Source of the DNA: Glaciihabitans sp. dw_435
Lineage (GTDB): Bacteria > Actinomycetota > Actinomycetes > Actinomycetales > Microbacteriaceae
Assembly (NCBI RefSeq): GCF_018449675.1
Contig: NZ_JAAVUZ010000005.1
Span: 1 to 64,000, forward strand
Direction of reading: 5' to 3'
Length of the DNA: 64,000 nt
Shown: positions 55,567 through 63,666 of the stretch, in pieces
Layout of the letters: each line of letters opens with the position of its first letter
How positions within the stretch are numbered: position 1 is the stretch's first letter
The notes under the pieces: model-generated
What the model saw: the letters and a program-made list of their open reading frames with translations, nothing else
The model's database searches: none
Told to the model about the DNA's origin: nothing
Translations under genes and position numbers: made by a program

Positions 55567-55625
55567 GGCGCCAGCGGTGTCAGTGAATTCAGGGCGCAGC
55601 GCCCGTGTGAGTAAGGGAGGTGCCC

Positions 55626-56615
55626 GTGGCTAGCCAGGATTGGTTCGATAAGGACTTTTACGCGGTTCTCGGCGTCTCCAAGAACGTCACGGACGCGGAA
55701 CTGAAGAAGACCTACCGCAAGCTTGCGCGGCAGTACCACCCGGACTCCAACCCGGGAGACGCGAAGGCGGAAGCGAAGTTCAAGGAGATCAGCGAGGCCC
55801 ACTCGGTGCTCGCTGATCCCGAAACGCGCAAGGAATACGACCAGATTCGCGCAATGGGCTCCGGCGCTCGCTTCACGGCGGGCGGCGGAGGCCAGCAGGG
55901 CGGATTCGAGGACGTCTTCGGCGGCATGTTCGGCGGACCCGGACAGCAGCGCAGGGGCGCACCGCCTCAGGGCAGCAGCTTCGAGGACCTCCTCGGTGGC
56001 ATGTTCGGCGGCGGTGGTGGCTTCGGCCAGAGCACCGGCGGCTTCCGCGGCGCATCCGGCCCGACCAAGGGTCGCGATCTCGTCGCGACCACGGCGCTGG
56101 ACTTCGTCACCGCGATCAACGGCGACACCATCACCCTGCAGCCCTCCGGCGGCAAGCCCATCAAGGTGAAGATTCCGGCCGGCGTCAGCGACGGCCAGAA
56201 GATCCGCCTCAAGGGCAAGGGTGAAGCCAGCATCGACGGCGGCGAATCCGGCGACCTCGTGCTGACGGTGACGGTGCGCAAGCACCCGGTCTTCGAGCGC
56301 GACGGACTCAACCTCCGCGTTGATGTTCCTGTGACGTTTGTCGAGGCGACGCTCGGCGCGACCATCGAGGTTCCGACCCTCGGCGGCGAGCCCGTCCGTC
56401 TGCGCGTTGCCGCTGGTACCCCCAGTGGACGCGTGCTGCGGGTCAAGGGACGCGGCGTCACGACGACAAAGGGCACCGGTGACCTTTTGGCCATGGTGCA
56501 GGTCGCCGTGCCGAGTCACCTGCCCGCGGCTGCTCAGGAAGCTCTCGAGGCATTCGCCAAGGCGATGCCGGCGGAGAACCCGCGGACAGAACTGCTCGCC
56601 AAGGCACGGGACTAA
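55626..56615 (+). CDS. dnaJ: DnaJ-type co-chaperone lacking the zinc domain (CbpA-like)
   Basis: 329 residues: J-domain with HPD in ARQYHPDSNPG (about 38-48), a Gly/Phe-rich region (about 80-145), then directly two C-terminal beta domains. There is no cysteine, so the CxxCxGxG zinc domain of canonical DnaJ is absent (type II, CbpA-like). It stimulates DnaK ATPase. GTG 55626 follows AGGGAGG by six bases; the GTG at 55620 is too close. Confidence 0.94.
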   Translation: MASQDWFDKDFYAVLGVSKNVTDAELKKTYRKLARQYHPDSNPGDAKAEAKFKEISEAHSVLADPETRKEYDQIRAMGSGARFTAGGGGQQGGFEDVFGGMFGGPGQQRRGAPPQGSSFEDLLGGMFGGGGGFGQSTGGFRGASGPTKGRDLVATTALDFVTAINGDTITLQPSGGKPIKVKIPAGVSDGQKIRLKGKGEASIDGGESGDLVLTVTVRKHPVFERDGLNLRVDVPVTFVEATLGATIEVPTLGGEPVRLRVAAGTPSGRVLRVKGRGVTTTKGTGDLLAMVQVAVPSHLPAAAQEALEAFAKAMPAENPRTELLAKARD

Positions 56616-56620
56616 TCACT

Positions 56621-57082
56621 ATGGATGACATGGACGTCAACTTCCCCGCGTTCGCTATTGCGGTCGCGGCGGAGTTGGCGGGCATGCACCCGCAGACTCT
56701 GCGCCAGTACGACAGGCTCGGCATCGTGAGCCCCACGCGCACGGCGGGTAAGTCCCGCCGCTACTCGATGCGCAACGTCATGCAATTGCGCGAGGTGGCT
56801 CGCCTGAGCGCCGAGGGACTCAACCTCGAGGGCATCCGCCGCATTCTCGAACTGGAGAACCAGGTCGCGAATTTGTCGACCCGCGTGCGCGAACTCGAGT
56901 CGGCGCTCGCCGATGAACTCCTGACCCGGCCGGGTCGTCGCGTCTTCGCCGCCGGTACAGAAGGTGACGTGATCTCGCTGCGTGCGGGTACCCGTGCCCA
57001 GCGCAATACCGCGGTCGTCGTGTGGCGCCCGCTCTCCCGCGTGCAGTCCGGTGCGACCGCCCGGGAAATCACACGCGACTGA
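56621..57082 (+). CDS. hspR: Heat-shock repressor HspR (MerR family)
   Basis: 153 residues with a MerR helix-turn-helix (AAELAGMHPQTLRQYDRLGIVSP split about 16-38; RRYSMRNVMQLREV) followed by a coiled coil and a C-terminal basic region. Represses dnaK and clpB by binding HAIR sites; both promoters carry such sites here. The gene starts five bases after dnaJ, closing the operon and giving autoregulation. Confidence 0.95.
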   Translation: MDDMDVNFPAFAIAVAAELAGMHPQTLRQYDRLGIVSPTRTAGKSRRYSMRNVMQLREVARLSAEGLNLEGIRRILELENQVANLSTRVRELESALADELLTRPGRRVFAAGTEGDVISLRAGTRAQRNTAVVVWRPLSRVQSGATAREITRD

Positions 57083-57121
57083 TCTGGTGCGCACCGCGGC
57101 ATACACCTGCGAAGGTTGACT

Positions 57122-58270
57122 GTGCCTGACTACGACCAGCCCTCCGAATCCGACCACCCGCTCGATCTGCGGCGGTGGCCCGACATCGAGGCGGATAACC
57201 TCTTCGCCGTCGACGCGGCCGACCGTCTCATCCTCGATGAGGCGGCCCCGTTCCTCGCCGGCACCGCGCCCGGCCAGGTCGTCGTCATCGGCGACAACTA
57301 CGGGGCGTTGACCCTCGGGGCCATCGATCGCTTCGGCCTCGCCGACATCCGCGTCCATCAGGACCGCGCCCTCGGCGAACAGGCGCTCGACGCCAACGCC
57401 GACGCACTCGGCATCTCCGGCTACCGTCACCTCTCGCTGGACGCCGAGCTGCTCTCCGACGCGACCGTCGTGCTGCTGCGTCTTCCCCGCAGCCTCGACG
57501 CGCTCGACGAAATCGCTTCGCTCATTGCCGGGTTTGCGGATGCCTCGACCGTCGTCATCGCCGGCGGCCGCATCAAGCACCTCACGCCGGCCATGAACGA
57601 CGTGCTTCTGCGCCACTTCGGACGGCTCGACGTCACCCACGCCCGGCAGAAGGCACGGGTGCTCATTGCCCGCGAGTCACGCGGCGCCGGGGCATCCATT
57701 TCGTCCTATCCGCACCGGGAGTTCCATGCCGACCTCGGCATCTGGATCTGCGCGCACGGAGGCGCCTTCGCCGGCACCAAGGTGGATATCGGCACGCGGT
57801 TCCTGCTCGAGGTGACAGACCAGATGAAGGTGGATGCCACGTCCGCGATCGACCTCGGATCGGGCACCGGTCTCATCGCCGCCGCCCTCGCGCTGCGGCG
57901 CCCGGAGATCACCGTGATCGCGACCGACCAGTCCGCCGTCGCGGTGGCGTCGACCCGCGCAACCGCGGAAGCCAACGGCGTGAGCGACCGGGTGACGGCG
58001 GTGCGCGACATCGGCCTGTCGAACCAGCCCGATGCGAGCGCTGACCTGATCCTGCTGAACCCGCCGTTCCACATCGAGGGAACCGTGCACCTGGGGGAGG
58101 CCCTGCGTCTCTTCGAGGACGCCGGTCGCGTGCTGCGCCCGGGCGGCGAACTGTGGACGGTGTTCAACTCGAACCTGGGCTACCGCAGCACGCTCTCCCG
58201 CGTTGTCGGTCCCACGCGGCAGGTCGCCCGCAACACCAAGTTCAGCGTGATGGTGTCGACGCGCGAGTAG
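57122..58270 (+). CDS. Class I SAM methyltransferase, RlmG/RsmC-like
   Basis: 382 residues in two methyltransferase-like halves: a degenerate N-terminal domain and a catalytic domain with motif I AIDLGSGTGLIAAALAL (about 241-257) and the amino-methylation motif LNPPFH (about 310-315). This matches 16S/23S rRNA (guanine-N2) methyltransferases of the RsmC/RlmG type. GTG 57122 follows GAAGG; the TTG at 57116 is the other option. It lies 39 bp after hspR and ends 20 bp before the convergent rhodopsin gene. Confidence 0.88.
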   Translation: MPDYDQPSESDHPLDLRRWPDIEADNLFAVDAADRLILDEAAPFLAGTAPGQVVVIGDNYGALTLGAIDRFGLADIRVHQDRALGEQALDANADALGISGYRHLSLDAELLSDATVVLLRLPRSLDALDEIASLIAGFADASTVVIAGGRIKHLTPAMNDVLLRHFGRLDVTHARQKARVLIARESRGAGASISSYPHREFHADLGIWICAHGGAFAGTKVDIGTRFLLEVTDQMKVDATSAIDLGSGTGLIAAALALRRPEITVIATDQSAVAVASTRATAEANGVSDRVTAVRDIGLSNQPDASADLILLNPPFHIEGTVHLGEALRLFEDAGRVLRPGGELWTVFNSNLGYRSTLSRVVGPTRQVARNTKFSVMVSTRE

Positions 58271-58290
58271 CGCCGGGTGCGGCCCGCGGG

Positions 58291-59262
58291 CTATTCGGGG
58301 TCGACGCTGTTCGTCGCGCTGTCGTCCACGGCGGCGGGCGACGCCACCGAGTGGAACGTCTGCGGTTCGCGACGCTGGTGAATGGCGGCACCCTCGGCGA
58401 GGAACACCTCGCTCGGCTTGCCCGCGTCGGAAACCTTCTCCGACGAGATCCAGATGCTCTCGGCGTGGATATCGACGCCGGCCCGCACGTCTTCTGCCGT
58501 GCGCAGCTTCGCGATGCGGTGCACGAGTCCGCCAAAGCCAAGCTTGACGATGACGTCGGCGAGGCTGAGGGCCACCTGCATCGTTGTCGTCCACTGGCCG
58601 CCGAACGCGAAGATCTGCACCGTGTAGACCGCCGGGTAGATGATCCAGCCCGACAGCAGCAGGATCGTCGCGGTGCGCAGCAACTGTGCCGCGGCGGGCG
58701 TCAGCTGCGGCAGCGAGGCCCGCACGGCACGGATGAGCACGACGTTGGTGAGGATCCAGAAGACACAGCTGACGGCGCCCCAGATGATGAGCTGTCCCTG
58801 GTCTTCGCCCTCGCCGATGACCAGGCCGAGGAACCCGGCAAAAATCATGAGCAGTGCGCCCGTTGCGGCGATCACCCGGGTACGTCGCAGCCGCTCGCCG
58901 ACCAGGGCGCACACGGCGAGCAGTTCGATGGTGAGCAGGGGCACGGAGACCGTCCACTCCATGTAGCGGGGGAGGAAGGTGGTGATGGATGTCGCGGTGG
59001 GAACGTAGCCCGCGTCCGTCAGCTCATATCCGAACTGAAAGTTGATGACCAGCAGCAGGTACGACAGGAAGGCGACGGTGAGCACGCCAAGGCGGGCTAT
59101 CGCCGCCGTGCGGTACCGGGGCCCGACTTCGCCCATGGTCATTGTGGTGCGCACGATGCCCACGGACAGGGCGAGTGCGGCGATCACGAGGAAATACGAC
59201 GTGAGGGTGTGCTGCGCCGGGGTCAGCGTTGCGGTCCATGGTGCGGAGATGGCGGAAATCAC
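58291..59262 (-). CDS. Microbial rhodopsin, CryoRhodopsin-like
   Basis: 323-residue seven-helix retinal protein. Helix G has LADVIVKLGFG with Schiff-base Lys240 and counterion Asp236. Helix C reads RYMEWTVSVPLLTIEL: Arg99, Glu102, Ser106 and Glu113 occupy the D85-T89-D96 positions of bacteriorhodopsin, giving motif E-S-E. Helix F keeps Trp206, Tyr209 and Pro210. Arg57 in helix B (AIARLG) falls near the cytoplasmic proton path. A hydrophilic tail of about 75 residues follows helix G. The combination fits CryoRhodopsins, slow, near-UV-responsive sensors from cold-living actinobacteria as I recall them. GTG 59262 has AAGGAG four bases upstream; a DUF7882 gene precedes it by 55 bp. Confidence 0.88.
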   Translation of the reverse strand: MISAISAPWTATLTPAQHTLTSYFLVIAALALSVGIVRTTMTMGEVGPRYRTAAIARLGVLTVAFLSYLLLVINFQFGYELTDAGYVPTATSITTFLPRYMEWTVSVPLLTIELLAVCALVGERLRRTRVIAATGALLMIFAGFLGLVIGEGEDQGQLIIWGAVSCVFWILTNVVLIRAVRASLPQLTPAAAQLLRTATILLLSGWIIYPAVYTVQIFAFGGQWTTTMQVALSLADVIVKLGFGGLVHRIAKLRTAEDVRAGVDIHAESIWISSEKVSDAGKPSEVFLAEGAAIHQRREPQTFHSVASPAAVDDSATNSVDPE

Positions 59263-59317
59263 GATGCTCCTTCATTGGGGATGCCGGAGATCGCGGATGT
59301 CGCGGACGGCTGGCGCT

Positions 59318-59647
59318 CTAGGATCGCGGCCGAACGCCGTGCGACCCGGTTCCGGGCTCTTCGGTGAAGAGCAGCCCGGTACCACTGTTGGCGGTGAGCA
59401 TGAGCGCGTCGATCCACTCACGGTTGACGGACGGTACCCGGCTGCCGAAGAACCGGTAAAACAGCGTGCTGCTCGGATCGAGCCACATGGAGCTGCGACC
59501 GCTGCCGATCTCGACGGAGTCCGTCCAGGAGAACAGGAAGCTCTCACCACGGCGGAGCTTTGCGGTGATCACGATCTGGAGGTGCAGCAGCGCCCGGTCA
59601 TCAAAGCTCACGACGATGCCCGGGTTGCCGTATTGAAGAGTGCCCAT
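59318..59647 (-). CDS. DUF7882-type small protein, rhodopsin operon partner
   Basis: 109-residue soluble protein without signal or membrane segments. Core motifs are FDDR (about 15-18), HLQIVI (22-27), KLRRGE (30-35), SW-D (40-43), IG-GR (47-51), WLDPSS (55-60), FFGS (66-69) and NREW (75-78), followed by a variable tail. The pattern of short alternating hydrophobic strands suggests a beta fold. It is transcribed first, with the rhodopsin 55 bp behind, so the pair is probably one transcript. A related gene lies at 38221. I infer a signal-transfer or oligomeric partner role; the biochemical function is unknown. Confidence 0.82.
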   Translation of the reverse strand: MGTLQYGNPGIVVSFDDRALLHLQIVITAKLRRGESFLFSWTDSVEIGSGRSSMWLDPSSTLFYRFFGSRVPSVNREWIDALMLTANSGTGLLFTEEPGTGSHGVRPRS

Positions 59648-59795
59648 GCGACCGACCCCCAGACTGATAGAACCTCACACTACGACGGAAATGGTGTGGT
59701 TGGGGCCACGGAGGCGGGCGCCTATACTCCCAGACCGAGACATCCGCCCCGCAAAAAATCCCAGCGCACGCCATGCGCGCAACTTGCGTGTGTTG

Positions 59796-59820
59796 TAAAA
59801 TTGAGTCACACCAACTCAAC
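59796..59820 (+). promoter_or_regulatory. clpB promoter with HAIR operator
   Basis: TTGAGT-N7-ACTCAA (59801-59819, inside 59800-59820) is a near-perfect HAIR, overlapping a TAAAAT -10 box (59796-59801) and just 20 bp before ATG 59841. HspR should repress clpB directly. The divergent DUF7882-rhodopsin promoter lies about 150 bp away. Confidence 0.88.
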
Positions 59821-59840
59821 TTTGCCTCAGGGAGCTCACA

Positions 59841-62006
59841 ATGGCCAATATGCAAGGTGCACCCTCGTCTGACGAAGAGCAGAAGACGGCCCTGCAGCAG
59901 TACGGCGTCAACCTCACCGAGATCGCGCGGAGCGGAAAGCTCGACCCGGTCATCGGGCGGGACGCCGAAATTCGTCGCATCAGCCAGGTGCTGACGCGGC
60001 GCACCAAGAACAACCCGGTACTCATCGGTGAGCCCGGCGTCGGCAAGACCGCCGTCGTGGAGGGTCTCGCGCAGCGCATCGTCGCCGGTGACGTGGCCGA
60101 CTCGCTGAAGAACAAGCAGCTCATCTCGCTCGACCTCGCCGCGCTAGTCGCCGGCGCCAAGTACCGCGGTGAGTTTGAAGAGCGGCTGAAGGCCGTGCTC
60201 AAGGAGATCACCGACTCCGACGGCGAGATCATCACCTTCATCGATGAGCTGCACACCCTGATGGGCGCTGGCGGCGGGGAGGGCTCCGTCGCGGCCTCCA
60301 ACATGTTGAAGCCGATGCTCGCCCGCGGTGAGCTGCGGCTTATCGGTGCGACGACGCTCGACGAGTACCGCCAGTACATCGAGAAGGATGCCGCACTCGA
60401 GCGCCGGTTCCAGCAGGTGTACGTGGGGGAGCCGACCGTCGAGGACACCATCGCCATCCTGCGTGGGCTCAAGGGTCGCTACGAGGCCCACCACCAGATC
60501 ACCATCGAGGACGGCGCACTGGTCGCGGCCGCTGCCCTGTCCAACCGCTACATCACCGGCCGCAAGCTGCCGGACAAGGCCATCGACCTGATCGACGAGG
60601 CCGCATCCCGCCTGCGCATGGAAATCGACTCCTCCCCGGTGGAGATCGACGAGCTGCGCCGGGCGGTCGACCGCCTCAAGCTCGAGGAGCTTGCGCTCAA
60701 GCGGGAGAAGGATGACGCGTCGAAGGCGCGTCTCCAGGCCCTGCGCGATGACCTTGCCGTGCGCAGCGCGACGCTTGCCGAGCTCCAGGGCCGGTGGGAG
60801 CAGGAGCGCGCCTCGATCAACAAGGTCGGTGAGCTGAAGAAGCGCCTCGACAACCTCGAGATGGAGTCGGAGCGCGCCCAGCGCGAGGGCAACCTCGAGA
60901 AGGCATCACGCCTGCTCTACGGGCAGATCCCCGAGGTGAAGCGTGCGCTGGCGGAGGCCGAGCAGGCGGAGCCGTTCGAGGGAACGCGCATGGTGAGCGA
61001 GCAGGTCACCTCCGAGGACATCGCCGAGGTCATCGCCGCCTGGACCGGAATCCCCGTGGGCAAGCTGCTCGCCGGTGAGACCGAGAAGCTGCTGAACCTC
61101 GAGGCCGAGCTGGGGCGTCGCCTCATCGGGCAGAAGGACGCCGTGCGCGCGGTCAGCGAGGCGGTGCGGCGCACGCGTGCAGGCATCTCCGACCCCGACC
61201 GTCCGACCGGATCGTTCATGTTCCTCGGGCCGACGGGTGTGGGTAAGACCGAGCTCGCGAAGGCGCTCGCCGAGTACCTCTTTGACGACGAGAAGGCTCT
61301 CGTGCGCATCGACATGAGTGAGTACGGCGAGAAGTTCAGCGTCTCGCGCCTCGTCGGTGCCCCTCCCGGATACATCGGCTACGAGCAGGGCGGACAGCTC
61401 ACCGAAGCGGTGCGTCGTCGCCCCTACTCGGTGATCCTGCTCGACGAGGTCGAGAAGGCGCACCCCGAGGTCTTCGACGTGCTGCTGCAGGTGCTTGACG
61501 ACGGGCGGCTCACGGACGGCCAGGGTCGCACCGTGGATTTCCGCAACACGATCCTCGTGCTGACGTCGAACCTCGGCAGCCAGTACCTCGTCGATCCCGA
61601 GCTCACCTGGGATCAGAAGAACGACGCCGTGCAGCAGCTCGTGCGCCAGGCGTTCAAGCCCGAGTTCCTCAACCGGCTCGATGACATCGTCATCTTCTCG
61701 CCGCTGTCGACCGGGGATCTCGCGCAGATCGTCTCGCTGTACGTCGACCGGCTCGCGAAGCGTCTCGGTGATCGCCGCCTCGAGCTCGCGGTCACGCCCG
61801 ACGCCCGGGGCTGGCTCGCCGAGCGCGGCTACGACCCGATCTACGGTGCACGTCCGTTGCGGCGTCTCATGCAGCACGAGATCGACGACCGCCTCGCGCG
61901 GGCGCTGCTCGCGGGCGAGATCCGTGACGGCGACGTAGTGCGCGTGGACATCGCGCCCGACGGCAACGGCCTCACGGTGGACCGCGCCGAGATCGCCGTC
62001 GTCTAG
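59841..62006 (+). CDS. clpB: ClpB-type AAA+ disaggregase lacking the N-domain
   Basis: Hexameric Hsp100 that pulls proteins out of aggregates with DnaK. 721 residues instead of about 865: the Clp-N domain is missing and the protein begins about 20 residues before the first AAA+ module (Walker [10 protein letters not shown], about 61-69). The coiled-coil middle domain (about 270-390), second module (GPTGVGKTE, about 465-473; GYIGYEQGG) and C-terminal domain are intact. The HAIR operator and AGGGAG fix the start at 59841, so a longer form is not possible here. Confidence 0.95.
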   Translation: MANMQGAPSSDEEQKTALQQYGVNLTEIARSGKLDPVIGRDAEIRRISQVLTRRTKNNPVLIGEPGVGKTAVVEGLAQRIVAGDVADSLKNKQLISLDLAALVAGAKYRGEFEERLKAVLKEITDSDGEIITFIDELHTLMGAGGGEGSVAASNMLKPMLARGELRLIGATTLDEYRQYIEKDAALERRFQQVYVGEPTVEDTIAILRGLKGRYEAHHQITIEDGALVAAAALSNRYITGRKLPDKAIDLIDEAASRLRMEIDSSPVEIDELRRAVDRLKLEELALKREKDDASKARLQALRDDLAVRSATLAELQGRWEQERASINKVGELKKRLDNLEMESERAQREGNLEKASRLLYGQIPEVKRALAEAEQAEPFEGTRMVSEQVTSEDIAEVIAAWTGIPVGKLLAGETEKLLNLEAELGRRLIGQKDAVRAVSEAVRRTRAGISDPDRPTGSFMFLGPTGVGKTELAKALAEYLFDDEKALVRIDMSEYGEKFSVSRLVGAPPGYIGYEQGGQLTEAVRRRPYSVILLDEVEKAHPEVFDVLLQVLDDGRLTDGQGRTVDFRNTILVLTSNLGSQYLVDPELTWDQKNDAVQQLVRQAFKPEFLNRLDDIVIFSPLSTGDLAQIVSLYVDRLAKRLGDRRLELAVTPDARGWLAERGYDPIYGARPLRRLMQHEIDDRLARALLAGEIRDGDVVRVDIAPDGNGLTVDRAEIAVV

Positions 62007-62075
62007 GGTCATCCGCGCCGCATCCCGCCATCGGGAACCCGCGCGAAGCCGCAGGATCCGGTTGGATTTCCGGTT

Positions 62076-62190
62076 GGCGGGAGAACGCGCGGGTTTCGGC
62101 GGGAGAAGCTGGCGCGCGGCGGGAGCTATAGCTCCCGCCGCGTGCTTTTTTCTCCCGCCGGGTCGCAACGGGGTGGTTGTTTCTCCCGCC
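62076..62190. repeat. GGCGGGAG/CTCCCGCC palindromic repeat block and clpB terminator
   Basis: GGCGGGAGAA at 62076-62085 and 62098-62107; a perfect 28-bp palindrome at 62115-62142 with a GCTATAGC centre, followed by T's (62146-62151), which is a likely terminator for clpB; then TTCTCCCGCC at 62150-62159 and 62181-62190. The octamer is shared with the block at 10276-10337. REP-like intergenic element. Confidence 0.85.
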
Positions 62191-62239
62191 GGGCTGCGCC
62201 AGGCCGGGCCGGAACGGGGTGGAGTTTGCGGGGGTTCCG

Positions 62240-63091
62240 CTACTCCGGGGAGCCCTGCGCCTGGATCGAGACGGGCTGCCACTCTTCCCACAGCGCGATG
62301 CGAGCCGCGTAGTCCGCCTTCGCGGTGGCGAGCGGGGTCTCGCCGAAGAAGATGCGCAGGGGCGGGGCATCCGCATCGACGACCTGCAGGATCGCGGCAC
62401 CCGTCGCCGTCGGGTCGCCCTGCACCGACTGGCGGGTGGCGCGCAGCTTGTTGGCCTTCTCGCGCAGTGCGTCGTAGGCCGGGTTGGTCTCGGATCGGAG
62501 AGCGGATGCTCCGCCCCAGTCGGTCGAGAATCCGCCGGGCTCCACGAGCGTGACGAAGATGCCGAAGTCCGCGACCTCCGCCGCGAGGGCCTGCGAGAAG
62601 CCTTCCAGCGCCCACTTGGAGGAGTTGTAGATCCCGATGTTCGGGAACGCACTGATGCCGCCGATGGACGAGACCTGGATGATGTGGCCGCTGCCCTGCG
62701 CGCGCAGGAACGGGAGTGCCGCCTGGGTCACCCACAGGGCGCCGAACACGTTCGTGTCGAACTGCGCGCGGGCCTCGGCCTCGGTGATCTCTTCGATGAC
62801 GCCGAAGTGACCGTAGCCCGCGTTGTTAACGATGACGTCGAGGCGACCGAACTTCTCGTGGGCGGCGGCGACCGCGGCGAAAGATGCCTCGCGGTCGGTG
62901 ACGTCCAACTGCAGGGGAAGAATCGCGTCCCCGTAGGTGGCGACGAGGTCGTCGAGGCTATCGGTGGAGCGGGCGGTCGCGGCGACCTTGTCCCCGCGGT
63001 CGAGGGCGGCGATCGCCCACTCGCGACCGAAGCCACGGGACGTGCCGGTAATGAACCAGACCTTGGAGGCGGCAGAATTCTCTGAAGACAT
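62240..63091 (-). CDS. Short-chain dehydrogenase/reductase
   Basis: 283-residue classical SDR: cofactor motif TGTSRGFG (about residues 15-22), NNAG (about 89-92), Ser in SSIGGISAF and catalytic YNSSK (about 154-158). The GxxxGxG pattern with Arg after beta-2 favours NADP(H). Substrate unknown; similar proteins are annotated as general oxidoreductases. Start ATG 63091. Confidence 0.9.
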   Translation of the reverse strand: MSSENSAASKVWFITGTSRGFGREWAIAALDRGDKVAATARSTDSLDDLVATYGDAILPLQLDVTDREASFAAVAAAHEKFGRLDVIVNNAGYGHFGVIEEITEAEARAQFDTNVFGALWVTQAALPFLRAQGSGHIIQVSSIGGISAFPNIGIYNSSKWALEGFSQALAAEVADFGIFVTLVEPGGFSTDWGGASALRSETNPAYDALREKANKLRATRQSVQGDPTATGAAILQVVDADAPPLRIFFGETPLATAKADYAARIALWEEWQPVSIQAQGSPE

Positions 63092-63204
63092 GGGGTGGGC
63101 CTTTCTCGCTCGGGAGGGGACTCGCGAGTCGAGACATACGTCTGGCCCGGGTCATCCGGAACTGTCTAAAACCGTGCCCGGTGCCGCCCCATTCCCGTTC
63201 CGGG

Positions 63205-63666
63205 TTATTCCTCGCCGATGTCTTCGTTCCACAGCACGGGGTTGGCCTCGATGAAGTCGCCCATGACGCGGATCATCTCCGGGTCGTTGATGGTGATGAC
63301 CTCGGTGCCGTTCTCGGCGAGCCAGTCCTGCCCGCCGAAGAAGTTCTCGGTGTCGCCGACGATCAGGCGGCCGATTCCGAACTGGCGGATGAGCCCCGAG
63401 CAGTACCAGCACGGCGACAGGGTCGTTACCATGGTGGTCTTGCGGTAGCTGCGCTGGCGCCCGGCGTTGATGAACGCGGCCGTCTCGCCGTGCACGGCGG
63501 GGTTGTCCTCCTGCACGCGCAAGTTGTGGCCGCTGCCGAGCAGCTTTCCGTGCTCGTCGAAGAGGGCTGCGCCGATCGGGATGCCTCCCTCCTCGAGTCC
63601 GAGGAGGGCTTCGTGCATCGCGACCCGGAACTTGGCGGCATCCGTGGGGTAAGACTTCTCGCTCAT
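63205..63666 (-). CDS. Cytosine deaminase-like nucleoside/base deaminase
   Basis: 153-residue zinc deaminase with HGETAAFIN (His and catalytic Glu, about residues 59-67) and SPCWYC (two Cys ligands, about 88-93). Length and motif spacing fit yeast-type (Fcy1-like) cytosine deaminase rather than tRNA adenosine deaminase. It starts directly after the stop of an NCS1-type permease gene, a matched uptake-and-use pair. The start is ATG 63666. Confidence 0.88.
   Translation of the reverse strand: MSEKSYPTDAAKFRVAMHEALLGLEEGGIPIGAALFDEHGKLLGSGHNLRVQEDNPAVHGETAAFINAGRQRSYRKTTMVTTLSPCWYCSGLIRQFGIGRLIVGDTENFFGGQDWLAENGTEVITINDPEMIRVMGDFIEANPVLWNEDIGEE

Noticed and set aside
58291-59262. Heliorhodopsin or an ordinary proteorhodopsin-type proton pump
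   Set aside because: The helix-C and helix-G motifs align directly with bacteriorhodopsin-type proteins (RY-E-W, PLL, D-K-FG), unlike heliorhodopsins. A standard pump would have D-T-D or D-T-E in helix C; here it is E-S-E with Arg57.
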